A stretch of DNA of 64,000 nt from Flagellimonas zhangzhouensis (GTDB lineage Bacteria > Bacteroidota > Bacteroidia > Flavobacteriales > Flavobacteriaceae), in assembly GCF_900102925.1 (NCBI RefSeq), contig NZ_FNKI01000002.1, positions 186,001-250,000 of the forward strand, written 5' to 3'. The notes below the pieces were generated by a model, which was not told where the DNA came from, did not search any database, and saw only the letters and a list, made by a program, of their open reading frames with translations. Below, piece by piece: positions 16,335 to 27,100 of this stretch. The translations under genes and the position numbers were made by a program. How positions within the stretch are numbered: the stretch's first letter is position 1; every line of letters begins with the position of its first letter.

Positions 16335-16892
16335 ATGCGTCGCTTACTTCTTTTGGTATTCCTATCCATGGGCTATTTTATGCATGCCCAATATGGTAAA
16401 AACTGCGAAATACGTCAGTTTAAGCTCAATATTTTCAATCCTGGAATTGAATACGAAATGGCCGTGGGTGTAAACAGTACCTTGGATTTTCGCGTTGCTT
16501 GGCAAGCTGCTTTGGAACCTGCAAGTGCGACGCCTTTGGAGGACTTCGATTTTTTTCCTGCCATTACGGTTCAAAACCGTTACTACCACAATTTACATAG
16601 TCGCGAAAGACGAAGAAGGTCCATTTATGGCAATTCTGGAAATTATTTGGCTCCATCGGCGGCGATTTTCTCACCTGGAAAGCGCACAGTGGATGGTCAA
16701 ATAGTAGATGGCGTGCATGGATATGGCGGATTGGTCTATGGAATTCAGCGTAGTTACGATTCTGGTTTTAGCTTCTCCATTGATGCTGGTGCTGGCTATT
16801 ATGTAGGTCCCTTTAAAGGGGCAATTCACCCTGTTGTTAACCTTAGTATTGGGTGGATTATTAGCGAAAAGCGATGGTGTGTTGGTCTATAG
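16335..16892 (+). CDS. Small outer-membrane beta-barrel-like protein B (paralog of A)
   Basis: 185 residues with a signal peptide (MRRLLLLVFLSMGYFMHAQ). It shares with its upstream neighbour the patterns F+LN(I/L)(F/L)(N/S)PG(I/F)xYE, NRYYxN, GNS(G/A)NY(L/I)A and GxYGLVYGIQR, in the same order and spacing. It begins 64 bp after the first gene and probably shares its transcript. Unlike protein A it ends in a short hydrophilic tail with a Cys. No known function. Confidence 0.75.
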   Translation: MRRLLLLVFLSMGYFMHAQYGKNCEIRQFKLNIFNPGIEYEMAVGVNSTLDFRVAWQAALEPASATPLEDFDFFPAITVQNRYYHNLHSRERRRRSIYGNSGNYLAPSAAIFSPGKRTVDGQIVDGVHGYGGLVYGIQRSYDSGFSFSIDAGAGYYVGPFKGAIHPVVNLSIGWIISEKRWCVGL

Positions 16893-16941
16893 GCTTGGAA
16901 CTACCACAAAATCAATAAGATAAAAATAACATTTAGGTGTA

Positions 16942-16970
16942 TTGACAAGTGAAAAATAGCAGTATCTTTG
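16942..16970 (+). promoter_or_regulatory. Promoter of typA
   Basis: -33 TTG (16942-16944), an 18-bp spacer and -7 TATCTTTG (16963-16970), 19 bp before the ATG. It fits the Bacteroidota consensus closely. Confidence 0.7.
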
Positions 16971-16989
16971 CGGGCTTAAAATTCAGGTT

Positions 16990-18789
16990 ATGTCCAAGAT
17001 AAAGAATATTGCAATCATTGCACACGTAGACCACGGTAAGACTACCTTGGTGGATAAAATCATGTACCATTGCCAGTTGTTCCGAGATAACGAGAACAAA
17101 GGAGATTTGATCTTGGACAACAACGACTTGGAGCGGGAACGTGGGATTACCATCGTATCCAAGAACGTTTCCGTAATGTACAAAGACACTAAAATCAACA
17201 TTATCGATACTCCTGGTCACGCCGATTTTGGCGGTGAGGTAGAGCGTGTTTTAAACATGGCCGATGGGGTGTTGTTGTTGGTGGATGCCTTTGAGGGTCC
17301 TATGCCACAGACTCGATTTGTACTTCAAAAAGCTATCGACCTTGGTTTAAAGCCATGTGTTGTTATCAATAAGGTAGATAAAGAAAACTGTACTCCAGAA
17401 GAAGTTCACGAAAAAGTGTTCGATTTAATGTTCGAATTGGGAGCAGAAGAGTGGCAGTTGGATTTCCCGACCGTTTATGGTTCTGCAAAGAACAACTGGA
17501 TGGGAGAGGATTGGCAAAAGCCAACCGAGAATATCGAGCCTTTGTTGGATATGGTAATTGAGCACATTCCAGAATTCAAACCACAAGAAGGAACTACCCA
17601 AATGTTGATTACTTCTTTGGATTTCTCCTCATTTACGGGAAGAATCGCGATTGGAAGATTGCAAAGAGGTACGCTTCGTGAAGGACAACAAGTTTCTTTG
17701 GTAAAAAGAGACGGAAGCATCGTAAAGACCAGAATCAAGGAATTGTTCACTTTTGAAGGTTTGGGCCGATTAAAAGTTGAAGAAGTTGTAGCTGGAGATA
17801 TCTGTGCTATAGTTGGTATGGAAGGTTTTGAAATTGGTGATACCGTTGCTGATATTGAAAATCCTGAAAAATTGAAAACTATCGCTATCGATGAACCAAC
17901 TATGAGTATGTTGTTCACTATTAACGATAGCCCTTTCTTTGGTAAAGATGGAAAATTTGTGACTTCCAGACACATCAAGGAAAGATTGGAGAAGGAATTG
18001 GAGAAAAACTTGGCGCTTCGCGTTCAAGAAACTGATAGTGCTGATAAATTCATGGTTTTTGGCCGTGGGGTATTGCACCTTTCCGTATTGATCGAGACTA
18101 TGCGTCGTGAAGGATACGAACTTCAAATTGGACAGCCTCAGGTAATCATCAGAGAAATTGATGGTGTAAAATGTGAGCCTGTTGAGCACTTGACCATCGA
18201 TTTGCCAGAAGAAGTTTCAGGTAAAGCTGTGGAAATGGTTTCTATCCGAAAAGGAGAAATGATCAGTATGGAAGCGAAAGGTTCTCGTATGATCTGTGAA
18301 TTCATGATTCCATCCAGAGGAATTATCGGTTTGCGTAACCAATTGTTGACCGCTACTGCTGGTGAGGCCATTATGGCACACCGCTTTAAAGAATATCAAC
18401 CTCTAAAAGGGGAAATTGCACAGCGTTTGAATGGTTCTTTGGTATCCATGGAAAATGGAACTGCAATTCCTTACTCTATTGATAAATTGCAGGAGAGAGG
18501 GAAGTTCTTTATTGATCCAGGAGAGGATATTTACGAAGGACAGGTAATTGGTGAAAACTCACGTCAGGATGATATGACCGTGAACGTAACCAAAACCAAA
18601 AAGTTATCCAACGTTCGTTCTTCTGGTGCAGATGATAAAGCCAAGATTGTTCCTGCTATCAAATTCTCATTGGAAGAAGCTTTGGAATATATCCAAAAAG
18701 ATGAATACGTTGAGGTTACTCCAAACCACTTGAGACTTAGAAAAATCTATTTAAAAGAAGTGGATAGAAAAAGAAACAAGGTGATTTAA
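16990..18789 (+). CDS. typA: Translational GTPase TypA/BipA
   Basis: 599 residues, standard TypA length. The G motifs are intact: G1 AHVDHGKT (residues 11-18), the switch I RGITI, G3 DTPGHADF, and G4 NKVD. The EF-G-like domains II, III and V and the TypA-specific C-terminal domain follow. This ribosome-binding GTPase helps 50S assembly and stress or cold adaptation. It has its own promoter and a strong terminator, so it is a single-gene unit. Nothing unusual. Confidence 0.97.
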   Translation: MSKIKNIAIIAHVDHGKTTLVDKIMYHCQLFRDNENKGDLILDNNDLERERGITIVSKNVSVMYKDTKINIIDTPGHADFGGEVERVLNMADGVLLLVDAFEGPMPQTRFVLQKAIDLGLKPCVVINKVDKENCTPEEVHEKVFDLMFELGAEEWQLDFPTVYGSAKNNWMGEDWQKPTENIEPLLDMVIEHIPEFKPQEGTTQMLITSLDFSSFTGRIAIGRLQRGTLREGQQVSLVKRDGSIVKTRIKELFTFEGLGRLKVEEVVAGDICAIVGMEGFEIGDTVADIENPEKLKTIAIDEPTMSMLFTINDSPFFGKDGKFVTSRHIKERLEKELEKNLALRVQETDSADKFMVFGRGVLHLSVLIETMRREGYELQIGQPQVIIREIDGVKCEPVEHLTIDLPEEVSGKAVEMVSIRKGEMISMEAKGSRMICEFMIPSRGIIGLRNQLLTATAGEAIMAHRFKEYQPLKGEIAQRLNGSLVSMENGTAIPYSIDKLQERGKFFIDPGEDIYEGQVIGENSRQDDMTVNVTKTKKLSNVRSSGADDKAKIVPAIKFSLEEALEYIQKDEYVEVTPNHLRLRKIYLKEVDRKRNKVI

Positions 18790-18815
18790 TCAAAAAAACA
18801 CTTTTAAATAAAAAG

Positions 18816-18849
18816 AAAAGCGAGTGAAGATATCTTCATTCGCTTTTTT
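18816..18849 (+). terminator. Terminator of typA
   Basis: A long stem, AAAAGCGAGTGAAGA pairing with TCTTCATTCGCTTTT (one G-T pair), followed by T residues. Confidence 0.85.
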
Positions 18850-18913
18850 ATTTTGAGAGTAATTGGTTTTGATTGAGTATTTGACTCGAATGGCACGAAT
18901 ACTTTTCTAAAAA

Positions 18914-18950
18914 AGATTCTGAATTCGCTTTGCTCTTTCAGAATGACATT
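18914..18950. repeat. Degenerate dispersed palindrome
   Basis: ATTCTGAA (18916-18923) and TTCAGAAT (18937-18944) form an inverted repeat. On the minus strand it reads GTCATTCTGAA...CAGAATCTTT, matching the unit at 31799. It is non-coding and typical of flavobacterial intergenic repeats. Confidence 0.5.
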
Positions 18951-18970
18951 GTTTGATCTAATCGAAAAGA

Positions 18971-19729
18971 TTAATGCAAATGTCCGTGGTGTTGTTCGCG
19001 CAAACATGCTACGGCAGCCCCAATGATTCCAGCGTGGTTCATTAATTCCGCTTTTATCACCTCGGTTTCAATATCAATATGATGGCTGAATTCTTCCCAG
19101 TTTTTTGAAGTTCCACCACCAACTATAATAAGGTCGGGGCTTACAATCAGTTCCACCAATTGTAAAAACTTATTGAATCGCTTGCCCCACTTTTCAAAAC
19201 TGAGGTTTTCTCTTTCTTTAGCAGAAGCAGCGGCCCAAGCTTCAATCTTCTTGTGTTTTTTGTATGGGATTTGTCCCAATTCAAAATTGGGAATTAGCAC
19301 TCCATTTAAGAAAGCACCACTTCCCAAACCGGTTCCAATAGTTATCATAATAACCAAACCGTTCTTTCCCTTTCCTACGCCATAATTCATGGATGCGTAA
19401 CCAGCGGCATCAGCATCATTAAGTACGGTAAATTCATGCCCGGTATACTCGGTAAACAGTTCATCTATATTTACGCCGACCCAACTTTTGTGAAGATTTC
19501 CAGGAGATAAACAAACCCCATTTTTTACAATGGATGGAAATCCACATCCCACAGGACCTTCATAATTGAAGTGCTCCACGATTTTGGCCACAACTTTTGC
19601 CATGGCTTTGGGCTTTTTGGATTTTGGGGTTGGAATTCTAAAACGTTCGGTAAGCATTTCACCGGTTTCGGCGTTGACCAAGGCACCTTTTATGCCCGAT
19701 CCACCAATATCAATACCAAGTATCTCCAT
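18971..19729 (-). CDS. ppgK: ROK-family kinase, polyphosphate-glucokinase-like
   Basis: 252 residues from ATG 19729 ([17 protein letters not shown]); a nine-residue upstream extension is possible but lacks conserved sequence. The phosphate-1 loop [11 protein letters not shown], the LNDADAAG catalytic Asp region, and the [10 protein letters not shown] phosphate-2 loop are all present. After ELGQIPY, where sugar-specific ROK kinases carry a zinc-binding CxCGxxGC motif, there is none. This fits the polyphosphate/ATP-glucose phosphotransferase branch. Predicted reaction: polyphosphate (or ATP) plus glucose to glucose-6-phosphate. The symbol is by family resemblance. Confidence 0.78.
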   Translation of the reverse strand: MEILGIDIGGSGIKGALVNAETGEMLTERFRIPTPKSKKPKAMAKVVAKIVEHFNYEGPVGCGFPSIVKNGVCLSPGNLHKSWVGVNIDELFTEYTGHEFTVLNDADAAGYASMNYGVGKGKNGLVIMITIGTGLGSGAFLNGVLIPNFELGQIPYKKHKKIEAWAAASAKERENLSFEKWGKRFNKFLQLVELIVSPDLIIVGGGTSKNWEEFSHHIDIETEVIKAELMNHAGIIGAAVACLREQHHGHLH

Positions 19730-19807
19730 AAAGGGAAGCAAGATTAATTTAGACAAAGAAACAAAATCTTTTTTTGGTATGGTAATTCAGTCTTTTAGAT
19801 AAAAACA

Positions 19808-19839
19808 AAACCCGAACAGCGCAATGGTCTGTTCGGGTT
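19808..19839 (-). terminator. Terminator of the pirin-like gene
   Basis: ACCCGAACAG/CTGTTCGGGT stem with an 8-9 nt loop, followed on the minus strand by TTTGTTTTTA. It is just downstream of the pirin-like stop and separates it from the glucokinase. Confidence 0.75.
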
Positions 19840-19865
19840 CAGGTTCAACAATAAAAATCAAATCA

Positions 19866-20534
19866 TCATGAATTGTAATCTTCTAAAAGGAGCACTATGG
19901 CATTCTCGGATAGTGCCTCAAGTTCCAAGTGCTCCAAATTCCATAGCATTAAACTGTCTCTGGTTTCCAACAACCTGTTTTGTAATTCAAAGGCGCCATT
20001 GATCACAAAGGCTAAGAGTGTGTTCTCCTTTTTGGCAGGTACTAATTCAGCCTCGATCCGTCCATCCAAAACCCCAAAATGCAATTTCATGTTTTGCGAT
20101 TCGAATATGATATTTAGGGCATTGTGACCATAATCTGAAAAAGAAACTGTTCTATCTTCTAGCGATTCTTTCAACCAAATTTGAAGATAATTTACACTAT
20201 ACTTCTTACTTGGATTTTGAATTTTAAAGGTGGAGCCTTTTTTAAGTGAAACCACTTGAAGCTCTTCTGGGGAAATCTTAATTGTTTGCTTTTTGTTCAA
20301 AGTGCCATATTCCACCTCACCCACCAGTGGCATCAAAATCACAGAGGTGTTCTTATCCATGGTAAACAACTTGCTTTTTCCAGGAGCCAAGGTTTCATCC
20401 GAAATCCTGGTTGCATTTTCTTGGATTTCAGCTCTTTCAATAGGAGTAGATAAACATCGGTATTCATTTGATTCGTATCGATACCGTTTTTCCGCCAAGA
20501 AAATTTTTGCTGGTTGTTGTACCATGTTTCCCAT
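19866..20534 (-). CDS. Pirin-like cupin protein
   Basis: 222 residues beginning with the conserved VQQPAKIFLAEKR of flavobacterial pirin-family proteins. Two cupin-like halves follow: DETLAPGKSKLFTMDKNTSVILMPLVGEVEY-type strands, then a C-terminal half resembling the quercetinase C-terminal cupin. Some pirins have quercetin-2,3-dioxygenase activity. The N-terminal half lacks the usual histidine-rich metal site, so enzymatic activity is uncertain. It follows the intradiol dioxygenase gene by 11 bp and likely shares its transcript. The start could be ATG 20534 or 20525. Confidence 0.72.
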   Translation of the reverse strand: MGNMVQQPAKIFLAEKRYRYESNEYRCLSTPIERAEIQENATRISDETLAPGKSKLFTMDKNTSVILMPLVGEVEYGTLNKKQTIKISPEELQVVSLKKGSTFKIQNPSKKYSVNYLQIWLKESLEDRTVSFSDYGHNALNIIFESQNMKLHFGVLDGRIEAELVPAKKENTLLAFVINGAFELQNRLLETRDSLMLWNLEHLELEALSENAIVLLLEDYNS

Positions 20535-20545
20535 GTCACATTATT

Positions 20546-21376
20546 TTATCCGTTCACGTAAATATCATGCGTCAAGGTAAACCCCTCGTCTACACTGCCA
20601 CTTACACTGGCCAATTCTTCTTCAACACCATCACCAAAAACATTGTCTTGGGAATGGTAGGTGTAACCGCTCATGCCTTTGGTATATCCATATTCAGTGG
20701 CGGCATTTACTCGGACCACGACACTGTTATCTCCCTCTGGAAATGCAATTTGGGTAACCAAAAGTGAATCTCCATCTGCATCATAAATGTGCACGTGTAT
20801 GTGGGTGGAACGACCACTGTACCATCCTGGGAAAATAGTTGCGAACTCAACCACGCCATTGGAATTACTAATTTGTCTTCCTCTTAAAAAATGGTTGTTG
20901 GTGTAATTGGTGGACTGCATTCCTGTTCCTCCATATTCTGAATAATTGCCATCCTTGTCACAATGCCACACATCGACTATTGCACCTTCGAGAATATTAC
21001 AGCTATCGTTTACATTTCTAATGGTAATGTTGAGGTCCAAATCAATACCTGTTCGGTCACCGACAATATCCACCCGCTCATAATTTTCTGGATCATGGGT
21101 AGGGAAAGGACCCTCGGTTTCACTTGGGGTCACTTCACAATCTTCAACGGTTTCGGTTTCCGTTGATGTGGACGTATTGGTGCTGCTGCTTGATGATGAG
21201 TCTGTGCTGGTATCTGTGGAGGATGAACTAGTTGAATCACTTGAGGAAGAATCTGATGTTGTATCCTCTTCCAAAAGATAATCGTCGCTGTCTGCCGTAC
21301 AGGAGCGCAGAACAGCCAAACTGGTAACAGATAGTCCAGCTAATCCAACCCCTCTTAAAAATTCCTTTCGTTTCAT
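20546..21376 (-). CDS. Exported intradiol ring-cleavage dioxygenase-like protein
   Basis: 276 residues. A basic, Tat-like or lipoprotein-like N-terminus (MKRKEFLRGVGLAG, Cys26) is followed by a Ser/Thr/Asp low-complexity linker (about residues 39-77), then the intradiol dioxygenase fold. The probable iron ligands are Tyr145 (GNYSEYGG), Tyr186 (FPGWYSGR), His192 and His194 (HIHV), the Tyr2His2 set of protocatechuate/catechol dioxygenases. These cleave catechols between the hydroxyls. The export and the linker suggest a surface or periplasmic role rather than the cytosolic beta-ketoadipate pathway, and no other aromatic-pathway gene is present. It is 95 bp downstream of the LytTR regulator on the same strand. 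Confidence 0.85.
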   Translation of the reverse strand: MKRKEFLRGVGLAGLSVTSLAVLRSCTADSDDYLLEEDTTSDSSSSDSTSSSSTDTSTDSSSSSSTNTSTSTETETVEDCEVTPSETEGPFPTHDPENYERVDIVGDRTGIDLDLNITIRNVNDSCNILEGAIVDVWHCDKDGNYSEYGGTGMQSTNYTNNHFLRGRQISNSNGVVEFATIFPGWYSGRSTHIHVHIYDADGDSLLVTQIAFPEGDNSVVVRVNAATEYGYTKGMSGYTYHSQDNVFGDGVEEELASVSGSVDEGFTLTHDIYVNG

Positions 21377-21471
21377 AGTTAATACTTTGATGTAAAACTA
21401 TGTTTATTAAGGTGTTAGAAATAATTAATGAGGTAAATGCCCTTATTGTTGAGGTAAATGGACTTGAAAAG

Positions 21472-22155
21472 TTAAAGGTTTTTTAAAATATCGGCCTTAT
21501 AGGATTTACTCATTGGAACTGTGAAATCAGCAATTTTGGCGGTGTCCTTATATACACTGGTTATTTTTTTGAGCGCAATGATATAGGATCGATGTGATCG
21601 CAAAAATTGGGGTTGGGGCAATTTTTCCAATATGGCTTTCATGGTGGTTCGGGCCACAATTTTAGTACCGTCGATTAAATGGATCTGAACATAGTCGTCC
21701 AAAGCTTCAATTATCAAGACATCCTCAAACGCCACATGGTACAATTTAAAATCTGCCCGAATAGTAAAATGTGTTTTTTCGTTTGCGCTTGAAAGTTCAA
21801 GATTGATTTGTGTCCTTGCTTTGTTCACGGCTTTTTCAAACCGCGGGAAAGAAAAAGGTTTCAATAAATAATCGATCGCATCCACATTAAAACCCTCAAC
21901 CGCATAATGATCGTAAGCTGTTGTGAAAATAACCTTGGTTTTGTTTTTGAGCGATTTATAGAGGTCAATGCCATTGATTTCAGGCATTCGAATATCCAAA
22001 AACAGCAGATCTACATCAAATTTATTGAGGTAACGAATGGCTTTACCCTGCTCCGTGAAGATTTGGACCAAATCAACATCGTCGATTTGACCGCAATAGG
22101 CTTGAATCACATCCAAAGCCAATGCTTCATCGTCCAGTGCCACTGCTCTGATCAT
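21472..22155 (-). CDS. LytTR-family response regulator
   Basis: 227 residues. The receiver domain has Asp8/Asp9, the phospho-acceptor Asp54 (LLFLDIRMPE) and Lys99 (YLLKPFSF). The LytTR DNA-binding domain is in the C-terminal half (DFKLYHVAFEDVLIIEALDD, then FLRSHRSYII). It overlaps the histidine kinase stop by 4 bp (ATGA), so the pair is translationally coupled. Such pairs control envelope or nutrient genes in Bacteroidota. The target is unknown; the dioxygenase/pirin genes just downstream are candidates. Confidence 0.95.
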   Translation of the reverse strand: MIRAVALDDEALALDVIQAYCGQIDDVDLVQIFTEQGKAIRYLNKFDVDLLFLDIRMPEINGIDLYKSLKNKTKVIFTTAYDHYAVEGFNVDAIDYLLKPFSFPRFEKAVNKARTQINLELSSANEKTHFTIRADFKLYHVAFEDVLIIEALDDYVQIHLIDGTKIVARTTMKAILEKLPQPQFLRSHRSYIIALKKITSVYKDTAKIADFTVPMSKSYKADILKNL

Positions 22156-23234
22156 GTAAGGTCCACATATAGTTTTACGGAGTAAAAATCGTCATTTTGG
22201 TTGACTTCCAACTGGTGTTTATCGGGATAAAAATAATCCAAACGCCTTTTTGTGTTCTTGTTGCCCTCTGTAGTCTGCTCCATAATACTGTTTTTACGGA
22301 CAGTGATTTTGTTCTCCACAAGAAGTTCCACCCCTTTAGGGTTTAGGGTAATAATGATGCTAATTTTGGAAGCTTCATCTGGATTAACCCCATATTTAAA
22401 GGCATTTTCTACATAATTCACCAAGATAATGGGAGCTATGCGTTTGCGGTTGGGTTCTCCATTGATTTCAAATGTGAAATCGGTGTTGTTCCCCATTCGC
22501 AATTTTTGTAGGTCGATGTAATCCGAAATGTATTGAATCTCATATTCGAGAGGCACCTTTTCCGAATCACTTTCGGTGACCACATAGCGCATCATGTCCG
22601 AAAGCTTGAGAACGGCCCAAGGTGCTTGGTCCGATTTTTTCAGGGTAAGCGCATAAATGCTGTTCAGGGTGTTGAACAAAAAGTGTGGATTGATCTGCGC
22701 TTTTAAGTAGTTGACCTCTGCCTTTAATTTTTCATTTTGAATTTTTTTCAAACGGTTGTCCAATCGCAGCAACATGGACAAAATGGTGATGATGATAAAT
22801 TGAATGAAAAAGGTGTCGCGAAGCTCAAAGATATTGATCAGGGGTTCTCTTTTTGGTCCATTTGGCATTGGGGGTATGTCATCTGGCCTTTCCATAGATC
22901 TTTCGGGCATGGGCTGCCGTTGCATGGGATCTGGGAAATCGTTAGCTCCCGAGAATAGTACTTTGGGCACATATGAAACAATCAAAAAGCAGATAAAAAG
23001 AGAAAGAAAATAGATGCCTCTTTTTTTATTGGAATATAGCTTGGGCACCAACCAATAATAATTGGCGTAGTAGAACACTAATAACAACAAATATCCAATA
23101 AAATTCTCTCGAAACCCTCTAGCTTTGAGCATATCTGAAAACGAATCGAAATCAGGAGAGGTTAAAATCGGAATACTCAATAGCCCCAACCCAATGAGAA
23201 TATTAATCCAAAGATCTCTGTTTTTTAGTGCCAT
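22152..23234 (-). CDS. LytS/YehU-type sensor histidine kinase
   Basis: 360 residues from ATG 23234. Four transmembrane segments (about 9-24, 44-63, 73-94 and 141-157) enclose a Pro/Met/Asp-rich loop (about residues 99-131) between the third and fourth. The His_kinase domain follows, with the phospho-acceptor His184 in QINPHFLFNTLNSI and a HATPase region containing VNYVENAFKYG. It signals to the adjacent LytTR regulator. The proline- and methionine-rich loop is unusual and may sense metals or membrane state (speculative). An in-frame TTG four codons upstream is possible but less likely. Confidence 0.93.
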   Translation of the reverse strand: MALKNRDLWINILIGLGLLSIPILTSPDFDSFSDMLKARGFRENFIGYLLLLVFYYANYYWLVPKLYSNKKRGIYFLSLFICFLIVSYVPKVLFSGANDFPDPMQRQPMPERSMERPDDIPPMPNGPKREPLINIFELRDTFFIQFIIITILSMLLRLDNRLKKIQNEKLKAEVNYLKAQINPHFLFNTLNSIYALTLKKSDQAPWAVLKLSDMMRYVVTESDSEKVPLEYEIQYISDYIDLQKLRMGNNTDFTFEINGEPNRKRIAPIILVNYVENAFKYGVNPDEASKISIIITLNPKGVELLVENKITVRKNSIMEQTTEGNKNTKRRLDYFYPDKHQLEVNQNDDFYSVKLYVDLT

Positions 23235-23313
23235 TATTTTTTGCAATTGGCCAAAGCTATGTAAATCAGGACAGGAGCTTTAATTATTGAGGTGAGTGAA
23301 ACCAAAACTGCGG

Positions 23314-23997
23314 TTAAATTGCCTTTTGAATCACCTCAAAAAGTTTACTGCCATCACATTTTAAAGTTTTATGAGGGTACTTCAAAATCAAGGCGTAATC
23401 GTGGGTGGCCATAATAATGGTACGTCCGTTTTGGTTGATATCTTGAAGTACTTTCATCACCTCTACACTGGTTTGAGGATCCAAGTTTCCAGTAGGCTCA
23501 TCCGCTAAAATTAGTTCAGGGTCGTTCAGTAAGGCTCTTGCAATCGCAATCCGTTGTTGTTCACCCCCAGAAAGTTCGTGCGGAAACTTAAAACCTTTGG
23601 TTTTCATGCCCACTTTGTCCAGCACCTCCTCAATCTTATCTTTCATTTTAATGGGGTCTGTCCATCCCGTAGCTTTGAGCACAAACTCAAGGTTGTTGTT
23701 GATGTTTCGGTCAGGCAATAATTTAAAATCCTGAAAAACGATACCTAATTTTCTGCGCAAAAAGGGAATGTCCTTTTCTTTTAGAGTGGCCAAATCAAAA
23801 TCCACCACCTGGCCTGTACCTTGTTTAAACGGGATATCCGCATACAAGGTTTTCATAAAACTACTCTTCCCACTGCCCGTTTTACCGATCACATACACGA
23901 AATCTCCCTTTTTAACTTCTAGGTTGACATGGTTCAATACCAAATTTTCGTTTTGGAATACGGCTACATCTTGTAATTTTACGATGGTCTCAGGCAT
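23314..23997 (-). CDS. ftsE: FtsE-like ABC transporter ATP-binding protein
   Basis: 227 residues with an intact Walker A (GKTGSGKS, residues 38-45), Q-loop FQDFKLLPD, signature LSGGEQQR, Walker B ELILADEPTG and switch His (ATHDY). The Q-loop neighbourhood and length match FtsE, which works with FtsX to control cell-wall hydrolases at division. No ftsX is adjacent, as is common in Bacteroidota. It could also be a LolD/MacB-type ATPase, but the FQDFKLL motif favours FtsE. It is divergent from the large TPR gene. Confidence 0.85.
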   Translation of the reverse strand: MPETIVKLQDVAVFQNENLVLNHVNLEVKKGDFVYVIGKTGSGKSSFMKTLYADIPFKQGTGQVVDFDLATLKEKDIPFLRRKLGIVFQDFKLLPDRNINNNLEFVLKATGWTDPIKMKDKIEEVLDKVGMKTKGFKFPHELSGGEQQRIAIARALLNDPELILADEPTGNLDPQTSVEVMKVLQDINQNGRTIIMATHDYALILKYPHKTLKCDGSKLFEVIQKAI

Positions 23998-24143
23998 AAT
24001 ATGGATTTGAGAAATAAAGGTACTAAGTTCTAAAATTATTCTTCATTTTGGTTTCACCAAATTTTACAACTTTGTATTCCAATATACTTTGGCCTAAATT
24101 TTGACGTTATGAATAAAGTCAATCGAGAACAGCTTAGAACACT

Positions 24144-27100
24144 ATGAATCGAAAAAACCTCCTTGCTATTCCCATTTTAATGGGAACTTTTTTTGCAGTA
24201 TCCGCCCAGGAAACCCAAATATATACCCACGAAAACAAAGACTACCAAGATGCCTTGGCGCTCTACAACAATGAACAGTACCAGGCTGCACAAAACATTT
24301 TCGAGTCGGTAAAGTCAACTACCAAAGATTACGAAACAGAGGCCAATAGCGCCTATTATGCTGCCAATGCTGCGATTCGATTGAATCAGCGGGGAGCAGA
24401 TAAATTGATGGAAGAATTTGTGGAGCGTTACCCAACTTCGACCAAAAGAAATTCCGCTTTTTTGGATGTGGCCGACTATTATTTTGAAACAGGAAAATAT
24501 CCCTATGCCCTTAAATGGTACAAAAAAGTAGATGAATCTTCCATGCCGTATTCGGAGCGTGACCGCTATAATTTCAACAACGGATATGCTTTGTATGCCT
24601 CCAAACGTCCAGAAGAGGCAGAGCGGTATTTGAACAAAGTGACCACTTCCCAAAAGTATGGTTCACAGGCCAAATATTATTTGGGATATATTGCCTATGA
24701 ACAAGATGATTACAGTGCTGCAAATGCTCGATTTGATCAAATTCAAGATCCTGATTTGTTGGATGAGAAGTTGACCTATTACCAAGCTGACATGAATTTT
24801 AAGCTAGGGAAGTTTGAGGAAGCGATTGATTTGGCTAAAAAACAATTGGCAAAATCCAACCGACAGGAAGTTTCGGAATTGAACAAGATCATTGGAGAGA
24901 GTTATTTCAACTTGGAACAATATGCCGAGGCCATTCCATATTTACAAGAATATAAAGGGAAACGCGGCAAATGGAACAATACCGATTATTATTTGTTAGG
25001 GTATAGCCACTACAAGTTAGGTGATTACCAAAGTGCGATTCAGCAGTTCAATAAAATCATTGACGGGAATAATTCGGTTTCCCAAAATGCCTATTACCAC
25101 TTGGCGGAATGCTATTTGAAGTTGGATAAAAAATCCGAGGCCTTGAATGCGTTCCGAAATGCTTCGCAAATGGATTTCAGTCCAGAAATTCAAAAAGATG
25201 CTTGGTTGAACTATGCTCGTTTGAGCTACGAAATTGGAAATGCCTATGAACCCGTACCCCAAGTGTTGACCACATATTTGGAAACTTATCCAAATGATGA
25301 GCATCAACTGGAGATTCAAGAACTTTTGGTGGACTCCTATATTACTTCAAGAAATTTTGAAGGCGCGATGGAGCTTTTGGAGAAAAACAAAAACTACGCA
25401 AGCAAGGAAACTTATCAAAAAGTGGCCTATTACCGAGGGGTGGAACTTTTTATTGATGGGGATTACGAGGGTGCTTGGGAACGCTTCGATAAATCGTTGA
25501 AGAGTGCCGAAAATGCAACTTTTGAAGCTCGAGCGTTGTATTGGAAAGCTGAATCGGCCTATAGGATGAATCGATTTGAAGAGGCCTTAGTCGATTTTGT
25601 GCGGTTCCAAAATTCAACGGCGGCAAGATCGCTTCCCGAATATGAGCAATTGGATTACAATTTGGGGTATTCCTATTTCAAACTGAAAGATTACAACAAC
25701 GCCACTTCCTATTTTCAAAATGTGGTAAGTTCCAATGCCATTGATGAAGCCAGGAAGAATGACGGGTATTTGCGATTGGGCGATAGCTATTTTGTGAACA
25801 GAAAATATCAATTGGCAAAGAAAGCGTACGATGCTTCATCAAAGATGAATGGACCAGAACGCGATTATGCAGCCTTTCAAAAAACACTTTGCGATGGCTT
25901 TTTGGGCAACAACTCAGCCAAGATTGAGGGTCTCAACCAGTTTTTGACCATGTTCCCGACATCCACTTTGCGAGACGATGCCTTGTTTGAATTGGGGAAC
26001 TCTTACATTCAAAACAACCAAGAAAATTTAGGCTTGCAAACCTACGACCGAATCGTTTCCGAATTTTCTAAAAGCAAATTTGCCCCTAGAGGATTGTTGA
26101 GAGCAGGTTTGGTGCATTACAATGCGAGTCGAAACGATCAAGCTTTGGACAAACTGAAAGAGGTAGTCCAAAAATATCCGAATACGCAAGAGGCCAAACA
26201 AGCAGTGGCTACGGCCAAATTGGTGTATGTAGATGAGGGTAGAGTAAGTGAATATGCTGCATGGGCCAGAAATCTCGATTTTGTGGAGGTAACGGATGCC
26301 GAACTCGATAATGCCAGTTTTGAATCCGCAGAAAGAAAACAAATCGAGGGCAAGACCGATGCCGCCATTCGTGGGTACGAAGATTACGCCAAACAATTTC
26401 CAAATGGATTGCATATTGAAAGTGTAAATTTTGCCTTGGCGCAACTCTACTTTGCTAAAGGGCATAAAGACCAAGCCTTGCCAAAATATAAAGCTGTTGC
26501 CGATAGTGGAACTGGGGAATATACCGAACAGGCCTTGACCCGAGTTTGTGAAATTTATGTGGAGAAACAGGATTACAATAGTGCCATTACGTATTTGGAG
26601 CGTTTGGAAAGCACTGCGGGAATCGTGGAAAACAGAACTTTTGCCCAGTCCAATTTAATGAAAGGGTATTATGGTCAAAAGCAGTATCCCCAGACCATTG
26701 CCTATGCTGAAAAAGTTTTGAAAGCCCCAAAAATTGACGACCGCATTAAAAGTGATGCACAAATCATGATTGCGCGTTCCGCCATTGCAACGGACAATGA
26801 ACGTTTGGCGAAAACGGCTTACCAAGAAGTGCAACAAATCGCATCTGGGGAATTGGCCGCAGAGGCTTGGTATTACGATGCTTATTTTAAAAATAAAGAG
26901 GAAGACTTTGAGGCTTCTAACACCTCCGTTCAAAAATTGGCCAAAGATTATGCGGCCTACAAAGAATGGGCAGGGAAAGGTTTGGTGATCATGGCGAAGA
27001 ACTTCTACAATCTGGGTGATGCTTTTCAGGCTACCTACATTTTGGAAAGTGTGATTTCGAACTTTTCCGAATTTGAGGATATCGTTTCGGATGCAGAAAG

